Of a stretch of 64,000 bases of DNA, positions 26,326 through 35,403 are shown one piece after another. The translations under genes were made by a program, and so were the position numbers. The first letter of the stretch is position 1. Each line of letters begins with the position of its first letter. The stretch is from Rhizobium lentis (GTDB lineage Bacteria > Pseudomonadota > Alphaproteobacteria > Rhizobiales > Rhizobiaceae): positions 186,001 to 250,000 of the forward strand of contig NZ_CP071456.1 of assembly GCF_017352135.1 (NCBI RefSeq). Reading direction: 5' to 3'. Below the pieces are notes generated by a model that worked only from the letters and a program-made list of their open reading frames with translations, had not been told where the DNA came from and searched no databases.

Positions 26326-27125
26326 CGCAGCCGCTGCTTTCGGTGAGGAATCTTACCATCGACTATATCGGCGAGGAGAAGGATTTCCGCGCCGTCGACG
26401 ATGTCAGCTTCGACGTCGCACCCGGCGAAGTCTTCGGCCTTGCCGGCGAATCCGGCTGTGGCAAGAGCACCATCGCCTTCGCCATCAGCCGGCTACACAA
26501 GCCGCCGGCGCTGATCCGTAGGGACAGTCGCATCCTGCTCGACGGACGCGACGTGCTCGGCCTCGACCGGCAGGCGCTCGCCGCGTTCCGCTGGCGCGAA
26601 GTCGCCATGGTTTTCCAGAGCGCGATGAACTCGCTGAACCCCGTGCTGCGCATCGAGAGGCAGTTCTACGACGTGCTGCGCGCCCATAAGAATGTGAGCC
26701 GCGCGGAAGCCCGCGAGCGCACCGCCGAGATGCTGAGACTGGTCGACATCGCGCCGGACCGCATGCGCGACTATCCGCACCAGTTTTCCGGCGGCATGCG
26801 CCAGCGCATCGTCATCGCCATCTGCATGGCGCTCGATCCGAAACTCGTCGTCATGGACGAGCCGACGACGGCGCTCGACGTCGTCGTTCAGCGCGAGATT
26901 CTGCAGCGCATCAACGAACTGCGCCGCAGTTTCGGCTTCTCCGTCCTGTTCATCACCCACGATCTCGGGCTGATGGTGCAATTCTGCGACCGCATCGGCA
27001 TCATGCTCGCAGGCAAGCTCGTCGAACAGAACGGTGCCGAGGCGATCTACCGGACGCCGAAGCACGCCTACACGAAGAAGCTCTGGGCCTCCTTTCCCTC
27101 GCTTCACGGAGGCGTGCTGCTATGA
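26322..27125 (+). CDS. Peptide-type ABC transporter ATPase (DppD-like), second system
   Basis: A 267-residue nucleotide-binding subunit with Walker A GESGCGKS (about residues 45-52), signature FSGGMRQR and Walker [13 protein letters not shown]. The start is GTG 26322, overlapping the permease stop (GTGA) with GGGGAGG upstream. Longer starts would overlap the permease deeply. The usual oligopeptide C-terminal zinc-cysteine tail is reduced: the chain ends soon after [14 protein letters not shown]. It overlaps the second ATPase gene by four bases. Confidence 0.92.
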   Translation: MTQPLLSVRNLTIDYIGEEKDFRAVDDVSFDVAPGEVFGLAGESGCGKSTIAFAISRLHKPPALIRRDSRILLDGRDVLGLDRQALAAFRWREVAMVFQSAMNSLNPVLRIERQFYDVLRAHKNVSRAEARERTAEMLRLVDIAPDRMRDYPHQFSGGMRQRIVIAICMALDPKLVVMDEPTTALDVVVQREILQRINELRRSFGFSVLFITHDLGLMVQFCDRIGIMLAGKLVEQNGAEAIYRTPKHAYTKKLWASFPSLHGGVLL

Positions 27126-28021
27126 GCAATGCCATCCTCGCCCTGGACAAGGTGACGAAGACCTTCGGCCATGGCGCATCAGCCGTTCATGCTGCCCGCT
27201 CGATCTCGTTTTCGCTGCATGCCGGCCGGGCATTGGCGCTCGTCGGCGAATCCGGCAGCGGCAAGACCACCTGCGCCCGCATGGCGATGCGCGAATATCA
27301 GCCGACATCGGGGCAGATCCTCTTTAAAGGCCGTCCGGTGGAAGGGGCGAGAGCAGAGGAGATCGCTCGCTATCGCCGCTCGGTGCAGATGATCTTCCAG
27401 GACCCTTTCGCCTCGCTCAACCCGGCGCATACCATCGCCCATCATCTCAGGCGACCGCTGAAGCTGCACCGGCCGGAGATCAAGGGAAGCGATATCGACG
27501 TCACAATCCGCGGAATGCTGCAGCGCGTCAGGCTCGATCCCGATCTCGTCGCTCCTAAATATCCCCACGAGCTCTCCGGCGGCCAGCGCCAGCGCGTGAA
27601 CATCGCCCGCGCCCTTGCCGTCAAGCCGGAGGTGATCGTGGCGGACGAACCGACCTCAATGCTCGACGTCTCGGTGCGCCTCGGGGTGCTCAACCTGTTG
27701 AACGAAATGAAGCAGGAGATGAATCTCGGGCTGCTCTACATCACCCATGACATCGCCACCGCGCGCTATGTCGCGGAGGACATCGCGGTGATGTATGCCG
27801 GCCAGATCGTCGAATGGGGCAGCACCGCCAGCGTGATCGACAATCCGCTGCACCCCTATACAAGACTGCTGCTTTCGGCCGTGCCCGATCCCGATGTCCG
27901 CTTCGACGATCCGAAGGCACGCCTCAGGCCCGATGAGGTCGACGACGTCCGCCGCCGTTCCGCCGCACCGCAGGACAATATCGTCGAAGTGGAACCGGAT
28001 CATTTCATGCGGATGATCTAA
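27122..28021 (+). CDS. Peptide-type ABC transporter ATPase (DppF-like), second system
   Basis: A 299-residue nucleotide-binding subunit with Walker A GESGSGKT, signature LSGGQRQR and Walker B VIVADEPTSMLD. The oligopeptide family C-terminal HPYTRLLLSAVPDPD is present. It completes a five-gene transporter of separate subunits, in contrast to the fused ATPase of the system at 10-17 kb. The operon appears to end here. Confidence 0.92.
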   Translation: MSNAILALDKVTKTFGHGASAVHAARSISFSLHAGRALALVGESGSGKTTCARMAMREYQPTSGQILFKGRPVEGARAEEIARYRRSVQMIFQDPFASLNPAHTIAHHLRRPLKLHRPEIKGSDIDVTIRGMLQRVRLDPDLVAPKYPHELSGGQRQRVNIARALAVKPEVIVADEPTSMLDVSVRLGVLNLLNEMKQEMNLGLLYITHDIATARYVAEDIAVMYAGQIVEWGSTASVIDNPLHPYTRLLLSAVPDPDVRFDDPKARLRPDEVDDVRRRSAAPQDNIVEVEPDHFMRMI

Positions 28022-28091
28022 GGCCGGTTTGCTGGCTTCGCCCCTCGCCCTATGCTAGGGGACGATCCCTTTCATGTGAGGCGAAACCGTC

Positions 28092-28769
28092 ATGCTGCCC
28101 TGGATCCAGCTCGATTCCGCGACCATTCCCGGCGAAGGCGGCGAACTCAGGCTGAAGCAGCGCGGCAGCGAATTCTCGATCATGCTCGGCGCCAACGAGT
28201 TGATGAACAGCCGCCTCAGCGGTTCGGAGGAAGCGCTGGCGACCCTGTCCTGGGAACGGATCAGGACGCATCAGAAACCGGGGATCTTGATCGGCGGGCT
28301 TGGCATGGGCTTTACCCTGCGCGCCGCCCTTGCCGTCCTTCCCGAGGATGCCGGCGTCACCGTCGCCGAACTGGTGCCGGCTGTTATCGCCTGGGCGCGC
28401 GGGCCGATGGCGGAGGTCTTCAAGGGCTGCCTCGACGACCCACGCGTCGGCATCCATCAGGGCGATGTCGGCGAGGCGATCCGCGCCGGCAAGGTCGCCT
28501 ATGACGCGATCCTGCTCGATGTCGACAACGGCCCGGACGGGCTGACCCGCAAATCCAATGATCGGCTCTATGATTTCGCCGGCCTGCGCGCCGCCCGCGA
28601 CGCGTTGCGCCCCGGCGGCGTGCTCGCCGTCTGGTCATCCGGTCCCGATCCGGATTTCACCCGCCGTCTCAAGGATAGCGGCTTTGCCGTCGACGTCGTC
28701 AATACCCGCGCCAACCGCAAGCGCGGCGCCCGCCACGTGATCTGGCTGGCCGTCAAACCGGCCCGCTGA
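28092..28769 (+). CDS. Spermidine synthase-like SAM-dependent methyltransferase-fold protein
   Basis: A 225-residue Rossmann-fold protein. The nucleotide-binding loop reads ILIGGLGMGFTLRAAL (about residues 64-79), with an acidic strand end in VTVAELVP and a catalytic-type YDAILLDVDNGPDG. This pattern is that of spermine/spermidine synthase-like proteins, but the family's polyamine-binding motifs are incomplete, so it may be a methyltransferase of unknown target. It stands alone: a 70-base gap separates it from the transporter and it converges with the aldolase gene 7 bases away. Confidence 0.7.
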   Translation: MLPWIQLDSATIPGEGGELRLKQRGSEFSIMLGANELMNSRLSGSEEALATLSWERIRTHQKPGILIGGLGMGFTLRAALAVLPEDAGVTVAELVPAVIAWARGPMAEVFKGCLDDPRVGIHQGDVGEAIRAGKVAYDAILLDVDNGPDGLTRKSNDRLYDFAGLRAARDALRPGGVLAVWSSGPDPDFTRRLKDSGFAVDVVNTRANRKRGARHVIWLAVKPAR

Positions 28770-28776
28770 GACGAGC

Positions 28777-29571
28777 TCAACCGCCGGAAGCGATCCTGCG
28801 GGCGGCGTTGATCGCCCGGCGGGCGCCGGCGCGCAATTGCACGGTCTCGGCGCCGGCGATGACCAGATCGAAGCCGAATTTCAAGAGCTCGCCGGCCCGC
28901 TCGCCGTCGCCGGCATAGGCGCAGGCGAATTTGCCGTGGTCCCGGCACCGCGCGACCGCATGCTGCATCGCGCTGTCGATCTCGGCAGCGTTCGGCGCCA
29001 CCTGGTCGCCGTTCGACAGCGCAATCGAAAGGTCAGCGGGGCCGACGAAAATGCCGTCGATACCGGTGACGCCAAGAATGCCGTCGATCGCATCGAGGGC
29101 AGCGCGGGTCTCGACCATGGCAATGGCGACGGTGAGCTCGTTGGCGCTCTTGAGATAGGCGTCAGCCGAGAGACCAGTATGGTTCAGCGCCAAAGACGGC
29201 CCCCAGCTGCGCTCGCCGAGCGGCGGATATTTCGTCGTCCTGACCAGCGCTCTCGCATCTTCGGCCGAATTGATCATCGGCGCGATGATGCCGGAGGCGC
29301 CGGCATCGAGCAGTCGCGAGGCGGAGGCGAAATCGCCGACGGGAATGCGCGCGATGGCCGGCTTGCCCGCAAGGCGCGCCTGAGCAACCGCGTTTGCAGC
29401 CGACGGCATATCCCACATACCGTGCTGCATATCGAGCACGACGGCATCGAAAGCTTCTTGCGCCAGATGGTTGACGAGCATGGCGTCGGGGATGCCGACC
29501 CAGGCGGAAATCATGCCGCCCTGGTGCTTCCTCATCCGGTCGGCAAAGCCATCGATTTCAGCTGCGCTCAT
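28777..29571 (-). CDS. HpcH/HpaI-family class II aldolase
   Basis: A 264-residue TIM-barrel aldolase of the 2-oxo-acid (pyruvate) type. Expected residues are R75 (AIARIP), H50 in VVLDMQHG, the metal-binding E in IAMVETRAAL and the D in IFVGPADLS. Family reactions are reversible cleavage of 4-hydroxy-2-oxo acids to pyruvate and an aldehyde. GAGGAGA lies before ATG 29571; an earlier start at 29637 adds 22 residues without support. No pathway partners are adjacent, so the substrate is unknown. Confidence 0.85.
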   Translation of the reverse strand: MSAAEIDGFADRMRKHQGGMISAWVGIPDAMLVNHLAQEAFDAVVLDMQHGMWDMPSAANAVAQARLAGKPAIARIPVGDFASASRLLDAGASGIIAPMINSAEDARALVRTTKYPPLGERSWGPSLALNHTGLSADAYLKSANELTVAIAMVETRAALDAIDGILGVTGIDGIFVGPADLSIALSNGDQVAPNAAEIDSAMQHAVARCRDHGKFACAYAGDGERAGELLKFGFDLVIAGAETVQLRAGARRAINAARRIASGG

Positions 29572-29633
29572 GCCATTCTCCTCATTTCGACAGGCCGTCA
29601 ACGGCCGGATTGTTGCCAAACGGCAGCAGCAAT

Positions 29634-29834
29634 TCATCCTCGGCGGCGCAGCCGCGAGAGGATGACCATCACCACGATGCCCGCCGCGGCCAGAATGGCG
29701 CCCCAGAGCATCCAGATTTTTTGAGCGATCATGAAACTGGACGCCGGATAGGGAAAATAGCCGCTTCCCTGCCCGATCCAGATCAGGCCGAGCAAGACCA
29801 TGAGCAGTCCTATGACATATCCGACCGTTCGCAT
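29634..29834 (-). CDS. Small two-helix membrane protein
   Basis: A 66-residue hydrophobic protein with two predicted membrane spans (about residues 4-22 and 37-58) and a basic tail RLRRRG, suggesting the C-terminus is cytoplasmic. I do not recognise a family. It lies 62 bases upstream of the aldolase gene in the same direction and may share its transcript. Confidence 0.6.
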   Translation of the reverse strand: MRTVGYVIGLLMVLLGLIWIGQGSGYFPYPASSFMIAQKIWMLWGAILAAAGIVVMVILSRLRRRG

Positions 29835-29924
29835 GCTTCAGCCACCTCGCGCTCGATTCGGCCCCACAATGTCGATCGCTATCGCCGATGACAAGGCTTC
29901 TCCTGAGGAGAACTGCAACCGCCG

Positions 29925-30830
29925 CTAATCATTTTTCTTCACCTCATCCGCCAGCCAGGCGCTGAGCCTCTCGCTGTGAACGTTTGGAGACCGCGGCGGC
30001 ACCAGCCAATAACCGCGGTCGGGCGCCTCCAGCGGCGGGCCGGCTTCGACAAGCATGCGTGTCGAAAGAAGCGTATCGACGAGACTCATCCAGCCGATCG
30101 CCACGCCCTGCCCGCTCAGAGCAGCCTGGATAACCAGGGAGTAGGTATTGAAGCTGATATCGCCGCGGCCGGCATTGATGTCGCGCAGGACGGAGAATTC
30201 GGCAAAATAGCTGCGCCAGTCGAACCAGGGCGATGGCAGCGGCGCGTCGAGATGGAGCAGCCTTGCCTTGGCCAGTTCTCCTGGATCGTCGAAGGGACCG
30301 CTGCGATCGAGGAATCCACGCGTACAGACCGGCACCACTCTTTCCGGCAACAGAAGCGTGCCGACTGCTGCGAATTCCGCCCGCGTACCGAAAACCACCG
30401 CCACATCGGCCTCGTCGCGAAACCCGGCCGCAAGCCTCTGCGTCGCAACGATCTGCATGTCCGTTTCCGGATGCAGATGGCGAAAGTTCTCCATGCGCGG
30501 GATCAGCCAAAGAGCCGAGAAAGCATAATCGGTTCTGAGCCTGACGATCGGTGTTTGGGCCTCGGCCCGGAAACTGCGGGCGAGCGCATCGATCTCGCCG
30601 ACCGCTTTGGCGGTTACCGCGAGAAGCCGCTCGCCTTCAGCGGTCAGTTCGACCCCACGATGCTGGCGGCGCAGCAGGCTGACACCGAACTGTTCTTCCA
30701 GCCGGCGAATCTGGTAGCTGACGGCGGGCTGAGTCAGCCCGAGAAGCGTTGCAGCCGCGGAAAAACTGCCCAATCGCGCGACTTCAACGAAAAGGCGCAT
30801 CCATCCAAGCTCAGGCGGGCGTTCCGACAT
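29925..30830 (-). CDS. LysR-family regulator, divergent from choline sulfatase
   Basis: A 301-residue regulator. The winged helix is at residues 8-66 (LGSFSAAATLLGLTQPAVSYQIRRLEEQFG) and the rest is a periplasmic-binding-like effector domain. AAAGGAA precedes the ATG. It is transcribed away from betC across a 95-base control region, the classical LysR arrangement, so it most likely regulates choline sulfatase in response to choline-O-sulfate or sulfur status. Confidence 0.88.
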   Translation of the reverse strand: MSERPPELGWMRLFVEVARLGSFSAAATLLGLTQPAVSYQIRRLEEQFGVSLLRRQHRGVELTAEGERLLAVTAKAVGEIDALARSFRAEAQTPIVRLRTDYAFSALWLIPRMENFRHLHPETDMQIVATQRLAAGFRDEADVAVVFGTRAEFAAVGTLLLPERVVPVCTRGFLDRSGPFDDPGELAKARLLHLDAPLPSPWFDWRSYFAEFSVLRDINAGRGDISFNTYSLVIQAALSGQGVAIGWMSLVDTLLSTRMLVEAGPPLEAPDRGYWLVPPRSPNVHSERLSAWLADEVKKND

Positions 30831-30925
30831 AAAAATTCCTTTAGGCAGCCATCGAAAAAAGCCGCCTTTACAGGCGATATAATAGGCGCTTCAATAAAAT
30901 CCTCAAATAGCAAAAGGCAACTCAC
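30831..30925. promoter_or_regulatory. Divergent LysR / betC control region
   Basis: Contains a CGCCT-TTAC-AGGCG inverted repeat (30863-30876) and another AGGCG at 30884, near an AT-rich stretch. These are candidates for the LysR binding region. No promoter hexamers can be fixed with confidence. Confidence 0.4.
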
Positions 30926-32440
30926 ATGGCGCGCCCCAATATCCTTATCCTGATGGTAGATCAGCTGAATGGGACCCTCTTTCCCGACGGCCCCGCCGAT
31001 TTCCTTCACGCGCCGCATCTGAAATCCTTGGCCGAGCGCTCCGTGCGTTTTGCCAACACCTATACGGCAAGCCCGCTCTGCGCACCGGCGCGGGCCTCCT
31101 TCATGTCCGGACAACTGCCGAGCCGGACGCGCGTCTACGACAATGCCGCCGAATTCGCCTCCGACATCCCGACCTATGCGCATCATTTACGCGCCGCCGG
31201 TTACCAGACAGCACTTTCCGGCAAGATGCATTTCGTCGGCCCCGACCAGTTGCACGGTTTCGAGGAGCGCCTGACGACGGACATTTACCCGGCCGATTTC
31301 GGCTGGACGCCCGACTATACCAAGCCCGGCGAGCGCATAGACTGGTGGTATCACAATCTCGGTTCGGTGACGGGTGCCGGCGTTGCCGAGATCACCAACC
31401 AGATGGAATATGACGACGAGGTCGCCTATCACGCCACGCGCAAGCTCTACGATCTCTCGCGTGGCCATGACGAGCGCCCCTGGTGCCTCACCGTCAGCTT
31501 CACCCACCCGCACGACCCCTATGTCGCGCGCCGCAAATTCTGGGACCTTTATGAGGATTGCCCGGCTCTTGAGCCGGCGGTTGCGCCGATCGCCTATGAT
31601 CGGCAGGACCCGCACTCGCAGCGCCTGATGAAAGCCTGCGACCACGATGCTTTCGACATCAACCGCGAACAGATCCGGCGGGCCAGGCGCGGCTATTTTG
31701 CCAATATCTCCTATGTCGACGAAAAGATCGGTGAGATTCTCGGCGTCCTGGAACGCAGCCGCATGGCCGACAACACGATCATCCTCTTCGTGTCCGACCA
31801 TGGCGACATGCTCGGCGATCGCGGTCTCTGGTTCAAGATGAACTTCTTCGAAGGATCAGCCCGCGTTCCGCTGATGATCGCAGCACCTGGCTGGACGCCG
31901 AGGCGTATCGACCAGCCAGTCTCCACCCTCGACGTCACGCCGACACTCGCCGGCCTCGTCGGGATCGATATCGCCGCGTTGAAACCCTGGACCGAGGGTG
32001 AGGATCTCGCGGCGCTTGCCGGAGGCACCGGCAGCCGCGGCCCCGTGCCGATGGAATATGCCGCCGAGGGTTCCGAAGCGCCGCTCGTCTGCCTCCGGGA
32101 CGGGCGCTACAAGCTGTCGCTCTGCGAGAAAGACCCTCCGATGCTGTTCGATCTCGAGGCCGACCCCTGCGAAATGCACAATCTGGCAAGCGATCCCTCG
32201 CATGCGGAAATCTTGGCGCGTCTCACCGAACAGGCACGTCGCCGATGGAACCTCGCGGATTTCGATGCGGCCGTGCGCGAAAGTCAGGCGCGTCGCTGGG
32301 TGGTTTATGCGGCTCTCCGTAACGGCGCCTATTATCCCTGGGACTACCAGCCGCTGCAGAAAGCCTCTGAGCGCTACATGCGCAATCACATGGATCTGAA
32401 TGTGCTGGAGGAAAGCCAGAGGTTTCCCCGCCAGGAATAG
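30926..32440 (+). CDS. betC: Choline-sulfatase
   Basis: A 504-residue type I sulfatase that hydrolyses choline-O-sulfate to choline and sulfate. The formylglycine site is C52 in SPLCAPARASFMSG (CxPxR), and metal ligands appear as D12 in LMVDQLNG and in FVSDHGDMLGDRG. The C-terminal domain with WNLADFDAAVRESQARR and YPWDYQPLQKASERYMRN is the oligomerisation tail of choline sulfatases. In Sinorhizobium betC is part of betICBA. Here it is alone with a divergent LysR gene, so sulfur supply may be its main role. Confidence 0.93.
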   Translation: MARPNILILMVDQLNGTLFPDGPADFLHAPHLKSLAERSVRFANTYTASPLCAPARASFMSGQLPSRTRVYDNAAEFASDIPTYAHHLRAAGYQTALSGKMHFVGPDQLHGFEERLTTDIYPADFGWTPDYTKPGERIDWWYHNLGSVTGAGVAEITNQMEYDDEVAYHATRKLYDLSRGHDERPWCLTVSFTHPHDPYVARRKFWDLYEDCPALEPAVAPIAYDRQDPHSQRLMKACDHDAFDINREQIRRARRGYFANISYVDEKIGEILGVLERSRMADNTIILFVSDHGDMLGDRGLWFKMNFFEGSARVPLMIAAPGWTPRRIDQPVSTLDVTPTLAGLVGIDIAALKPWTEGEDLAALAGGTGSRGPVPMEYAAEGSEAPLVCLRDGRYKLSLCEKDPPMLFDLEADPCEMHNLASDPSHAEILARLTEQARRRWNLADFDAAVRESQARRWVVYAALRNGAYYPWDYQPLQKASERYMRNHMDLNVLEESQRFPRQE

Positions 32441-32446
32441 GCGTGA

Positions 32447-33310
32447 TTAACCTGTCTTTCGCGCCGGCGCCTCGCGCAGGAAACCCTCGATGAACTGCTT
32501 TTGCAGCAGAATGCCGTCCCATTCGTCGGGGAAGAAGGGCGAGTCATAGATCAGCGTGAAAGGCCCGGCGTAACCGGCCCTCTCGCACATCTCCAGGCAC
32601 CTGCGGTAATCGTCACCATCGAGACCGGCGGCGCCATATTCGGCTTTGGCGTGGCAGATCTCCGCCCGGCGCATGATATCGGCGAGACCTTCATACTTCG
32701 CCGGTGCCGACCAATTGCCGAGGTCGCCGTTGAGCCCGACCTTGCCGTCCAACCGGTCCAGCAGCCAGTTCATCTCCACCGGCGACGGCAGCAGGTCGAA
32801 CCAGTTCTCGACAACGACGCGCACACCGCTGCCTTCCGCCTTGTCGGCCAACCAGTTCAGATGGCGGGCAGCGCGAGCTAGGTTTTCCTCCGTCGGCTTC
32901 TGCTTGCCGGCAATGACCCGCATCCGCTCGGCTCCGAGGGCAGCGGCTATGTCGATCCAACGCGCCATCCATTCGACATCGCGTTCGGCCGTCTCGGGAT
33001 GGCTCGGGTCACCGTCCTCGACGAGCAGTGTCTGGAACAGCACATTCGACGCCGCCATTGCGTCGCGCAGCTCGTTGAGGTAGCCAGTTTCGAGACTCGG
33101 CAGATGGAAGGAACAGATCTCCAGCCGGTGGATGCCGCGCGCCGCGAGCGCGGCCGGGACGTCGATCAGCGCCGCGGCACCGGGGCCATAGGGTTCTTTG
33201 GGCGCAGCGCTTTTGCCGGGATCAGGGCTGTAGGCATGAACGGCCCCGAGCAGCCGGTGCAGTGACCATGTCGAAACCGCGAAGCGTCCGTTCTGCAAAA
33301 GCTGCTGCAT
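32447..33310 (-). CDS. Sugar phosphate isomerase/epimerase-like TIM-barrel protein
   Basis: A 287-residue xylose-isomerase-like (AP endonuclease 2 superfamily) protein. Metal-site segments are HRLEICSFHL, VVVENWFDLL, LNGDLGNW and the ICHAKAEYG region, consistent with a divalent-cation TIM barrel. GGAGGAAGG precedes ATG 33310. It lies 64 bases downstream of an amidase gene in the same direction, so the two may form a small operon. It converges on betC with a six-base gap. Substrate unknown. Confidence 0.8.
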   Translation of the reverse strand: MQQLLQNGRFAVSTWSLHRLLGAVHAYSPDPGKSAAPKEPYGPGAAALIDVPAALAARGIHRLEICSFHLPSLETGYLNELRDAMAASNVLFQTLLVEDGDPSHPETAERDVEWMARWIDIAAALGAERMRVIAGKQKPTEENLARAARHLNWLADKAEGSGVRVVVENWFDLLPSPVEMNWLLDRLDGKVGLNGDLGNWSAPAKYEGLADIMRRAEICHAKAEYGAAGLDGDDYRRCLEMCERAGYAGPFTLIYDSPFFPDEWDGILLQKQFIEGFLREAPARKTG

Positions 33311-33374
33311 GTACCTTCCTCCAGGATCTCCTCGTCCCACCAATGGCAACAAAAGCCCGGTGTTTCAATTGCCG

Positions 33375-34745
33375 TCAGGCGAAATCGCCGCGGATCACTG
33401 CTTCGGCGGCGAGTGCTGCCCCCAGCAGCGCCTCGTCGCGATGGGCGGTCGCCGAAAGCAGCAGGCCGACTGGCATGCCGGCCTCGGCCGTGCCGCAGGG
33501 AATGGAAACGCCGCACCAGTCGAGAAAATTGCCGAGCGCTGTGTTGCGCAGCGTCTTGTTGTTGGTGGCGAAGAAGAGCTCATCGTCGCGCTCCAGCGGG
33601 CTGATCGGCGGAGCGACATGGGCAACTGTCGGAAAGACGATGAGGCGGTTGCCGACCAGGCGATCGACGTCGGCGATCAACCGGCTGCGCGCCTCCAGGA
33701 TCGCGATATAATCGGGCAGCGTCGTCCTGCTTCCAAGGCGGGTGCGCATGACGACGCGTTGGTCCATGCGGTCTGCGTCCGGTCCCGCCAGGCGCTCGTG
33801 GTGAAGGGCGAATGCCTCCGCTGTCACCAGCGGGCCGTATCTCGTCATCAGATCGAAAATCTCGTTGAACGCTGGGATGACGGTGCGGGATACCTGGGCG
33901 CCGGCGCTTTGAAGGCGTTGCAACGCCGCCTCGAACGCGGCGACGACACCCGCTTCCGCTGCGTCGAAAACGATATTTTCGGGCACAAGCAACTCCAGCC
34001 CCGGCGGCGCACGCTCGACGACGCCGGGCGCCGTCAAGCCCCGCATCCCCGCATCGATCCAGACTGCGTCCCTGACGCTGCGGCAGAGCGGTCCCAGTGA
34101 ATCGAGACTCTTTGCCAGCGGATAGACGCCCTCCATCGCATGACGGCCGCGTGTCGCCTTGTAGCCGACGATCCCGTTGAAGGCAGCGGGAATGCGCACT
34201 GAGCCACCGGTATCCGTGCCCATCGCGACCGGCACCAGCCCGGCCGCGACCGCGACACCGGCGCCGGAGGATGAGCCGCCGGGAATACGCGGGAGATCCA
34301 TACCGCGCGGATTGACCGGCGTGCCGTAATGCGGATTGATGCCCAGTCCGGAAAAGGCAAATTCGCTCATATTGGTGCGGCCTATGGCGACCATGCCCGC
34401 CTGCCTGAGAAGACCGACGACCGCCGCATCGCGGCTGGCGGGCGCGTCGGCGGCCAGGACGACGGAGCCTGCCGTCGTCGGCAGCCCTTCAATGTCGAAA
34501 AGATCCTTCCAGGCGATCGGAATGCCGTCCAGCAAACCGAGCGAGCGCCCTTCCCGCAAACGTTTCGAGGAGGCGCGCGCCTCCTCCATCCCCCGGCCTT
34601 CGAGCAAGGTGGTGAAGATCGTCTTGTCGCCGCAATTCGCGATGGATTCAAACACCGCCTCGGCCACGTCGACGGGATCGGCGGCGCCGCCTTGAATGAG
34701 GACGGAAAGCTGGGCGACCGACATCGCGCCGAAGGATTTGCTCAT
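33375..34745 (-). CDS. Amidase (amidase signature family)
   Basis: A 456-residue amidase-signature enzyme. The Ser-cisSer-Lys triad is visible as K80 (IAWKDLFD), the serine cluster at 158-160 (GGSSSGAG) and the nucleophile S182 (GTDTGGSVRIPA). It hydrolyses an amide to acid and ammonia. The substrate is unknown. GatA function is unlikely because no gatB/gatC adjoin and the chain is shorter. Probably co-transcribed with the isomerase-like gene. Confidence 0.88.
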   Translation of the reverse strand: MSKSFGAMSVAQLSVLIQGGAADPVDVAEAVFESIANCGDKTIFTTLLEGRGMEEARASSKRLREGRSLGLLDGIPIAWKDLFDIEGLPTTAGSVVLAADAPASRDAAVVGLLRQAGMVAIGRTNMSEFAFSGLGINPHYGTPVNPRGMDLPRIPGGSSSGAGVAVAAGLVPVAMGTDTGGSVRIPAAFNGIVGYKATRGRHAMEGVYPLAKSLDSLGPLCRSVRDAVWIDAGMRGLTAPGVVERAPPGLELLVPENIVFDAAEAGVVAAFEAALQRLQSAGAQVSRTVIPAFNEIFDLMTRYGPLVTAEAFALHHERLAGPDADRMDQRVVMRTRLGSRTTLPDYIAILEARSRLIADVDRLVGNRLIVFPTVAHVAPPISPLERDDELFFATNNKTLRNTALGNFLDWCGVSIPCGTAEAGMPVGLLLSATAHRDEALLGAALAAEAVIRGDFA

Positions 34746-34978
34746 GGGGTGGTCCTGATGAGAGATGCGGTCAATGACTAACCCGGATCATTCCGGCGAG
34801 CCAGAGCTTCACGATATTTTGCGTTTATTGGTACGAATTTTTGAACACTGAGTTTGAATATTGCCCCTTCAATTGCCACGATTGAAGACACACATACATG
34901 CACGCATGCCGAGCCGACCCGACATGAGGGTGAGGGTTTACTCTTCGACCGGCCGCATGTGTTGCAGGAGTAATTAGA
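34746..34978. other. Divergent intergenic region, no gene seen
   Basis: A 233-base region between the amidase gene (minus) and a small membrane protein gene (plus). It includes an AT-rich part (34810-34860) and alternating CATACATGCACGCATG sequence (34895 on). I see no convincing promoter hexamers, ORF or hairpin. Confidence 0.35.
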
Positions 34979-35293
34979 ATGACAGATTGTGAAACTTTAA
35001 GCCGTCGCCAGGACATGGTGACTCTCCATGTGAAAGAGGATGAAACTGCCGGTTCAGGCGAGCGCGACTATGTGGACCATGTCACGGCCCAGAAACTTTC
35101 GGGTTTCGAGCGCATCGTGGTGGTCGCAGCGCTGGTTGTCTTGAGCTTTGCAGGTTTTGCCGCATATTCTACCGGTAATACCGATCCGATAACGACGTCG
35201 GCCATTGCGGCCGGGGCAGGCGACAACGCGCCGCATCAGCAGCCTTACGGCCATTGCCGCGACAGCAGTCCCTATGCTGAGCGGGTCTGCTGA
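34979..35293 (+). CDS. Small single-span membrane protein, unknown function
   Basis: A 104-residue protein with a charged N-terminal half (about 45 residues), one membrane span (IVVVAALVVLSFAGFAAYS, about residues 46-64) and a short tail ending in YAERVC. The orientation is probably N-in, placing two cysteines of the tail in the periplasm. AGGAG lies about ten bases before the ATG. I do not recognise a family. It looks like lineage-specific small proteins of Rhizobiales. Confidence 0.6.
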   Translation: MTDCETLSRRQDMVTLHVKEDETAGSGERDYVDHVTAQKLSGFERIVVVAALVVLSFAGFAAYSTGNTDPITTSAIAAGAGDNAPHQQPYGHCRDSSPYAERVC

Positions 35294-35403
35294 CAGCAAG
35301 CCGGTTCCCCCGGGCGAGATAGCTCGCCCAGGGAGGCGCTTCTTCGCTGGGCATGGAGACCTCTGGCTCAGGCTGCATCGACAGCAGACAAAGGGAAAGG
35401 ACC

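Noticed and set aside
28092..28769. True spermidine synthase
   Set aside because: Only the Rossmann nucleotide-binding core is similar; length is short and the putrescine-binding residues cannot be identified.
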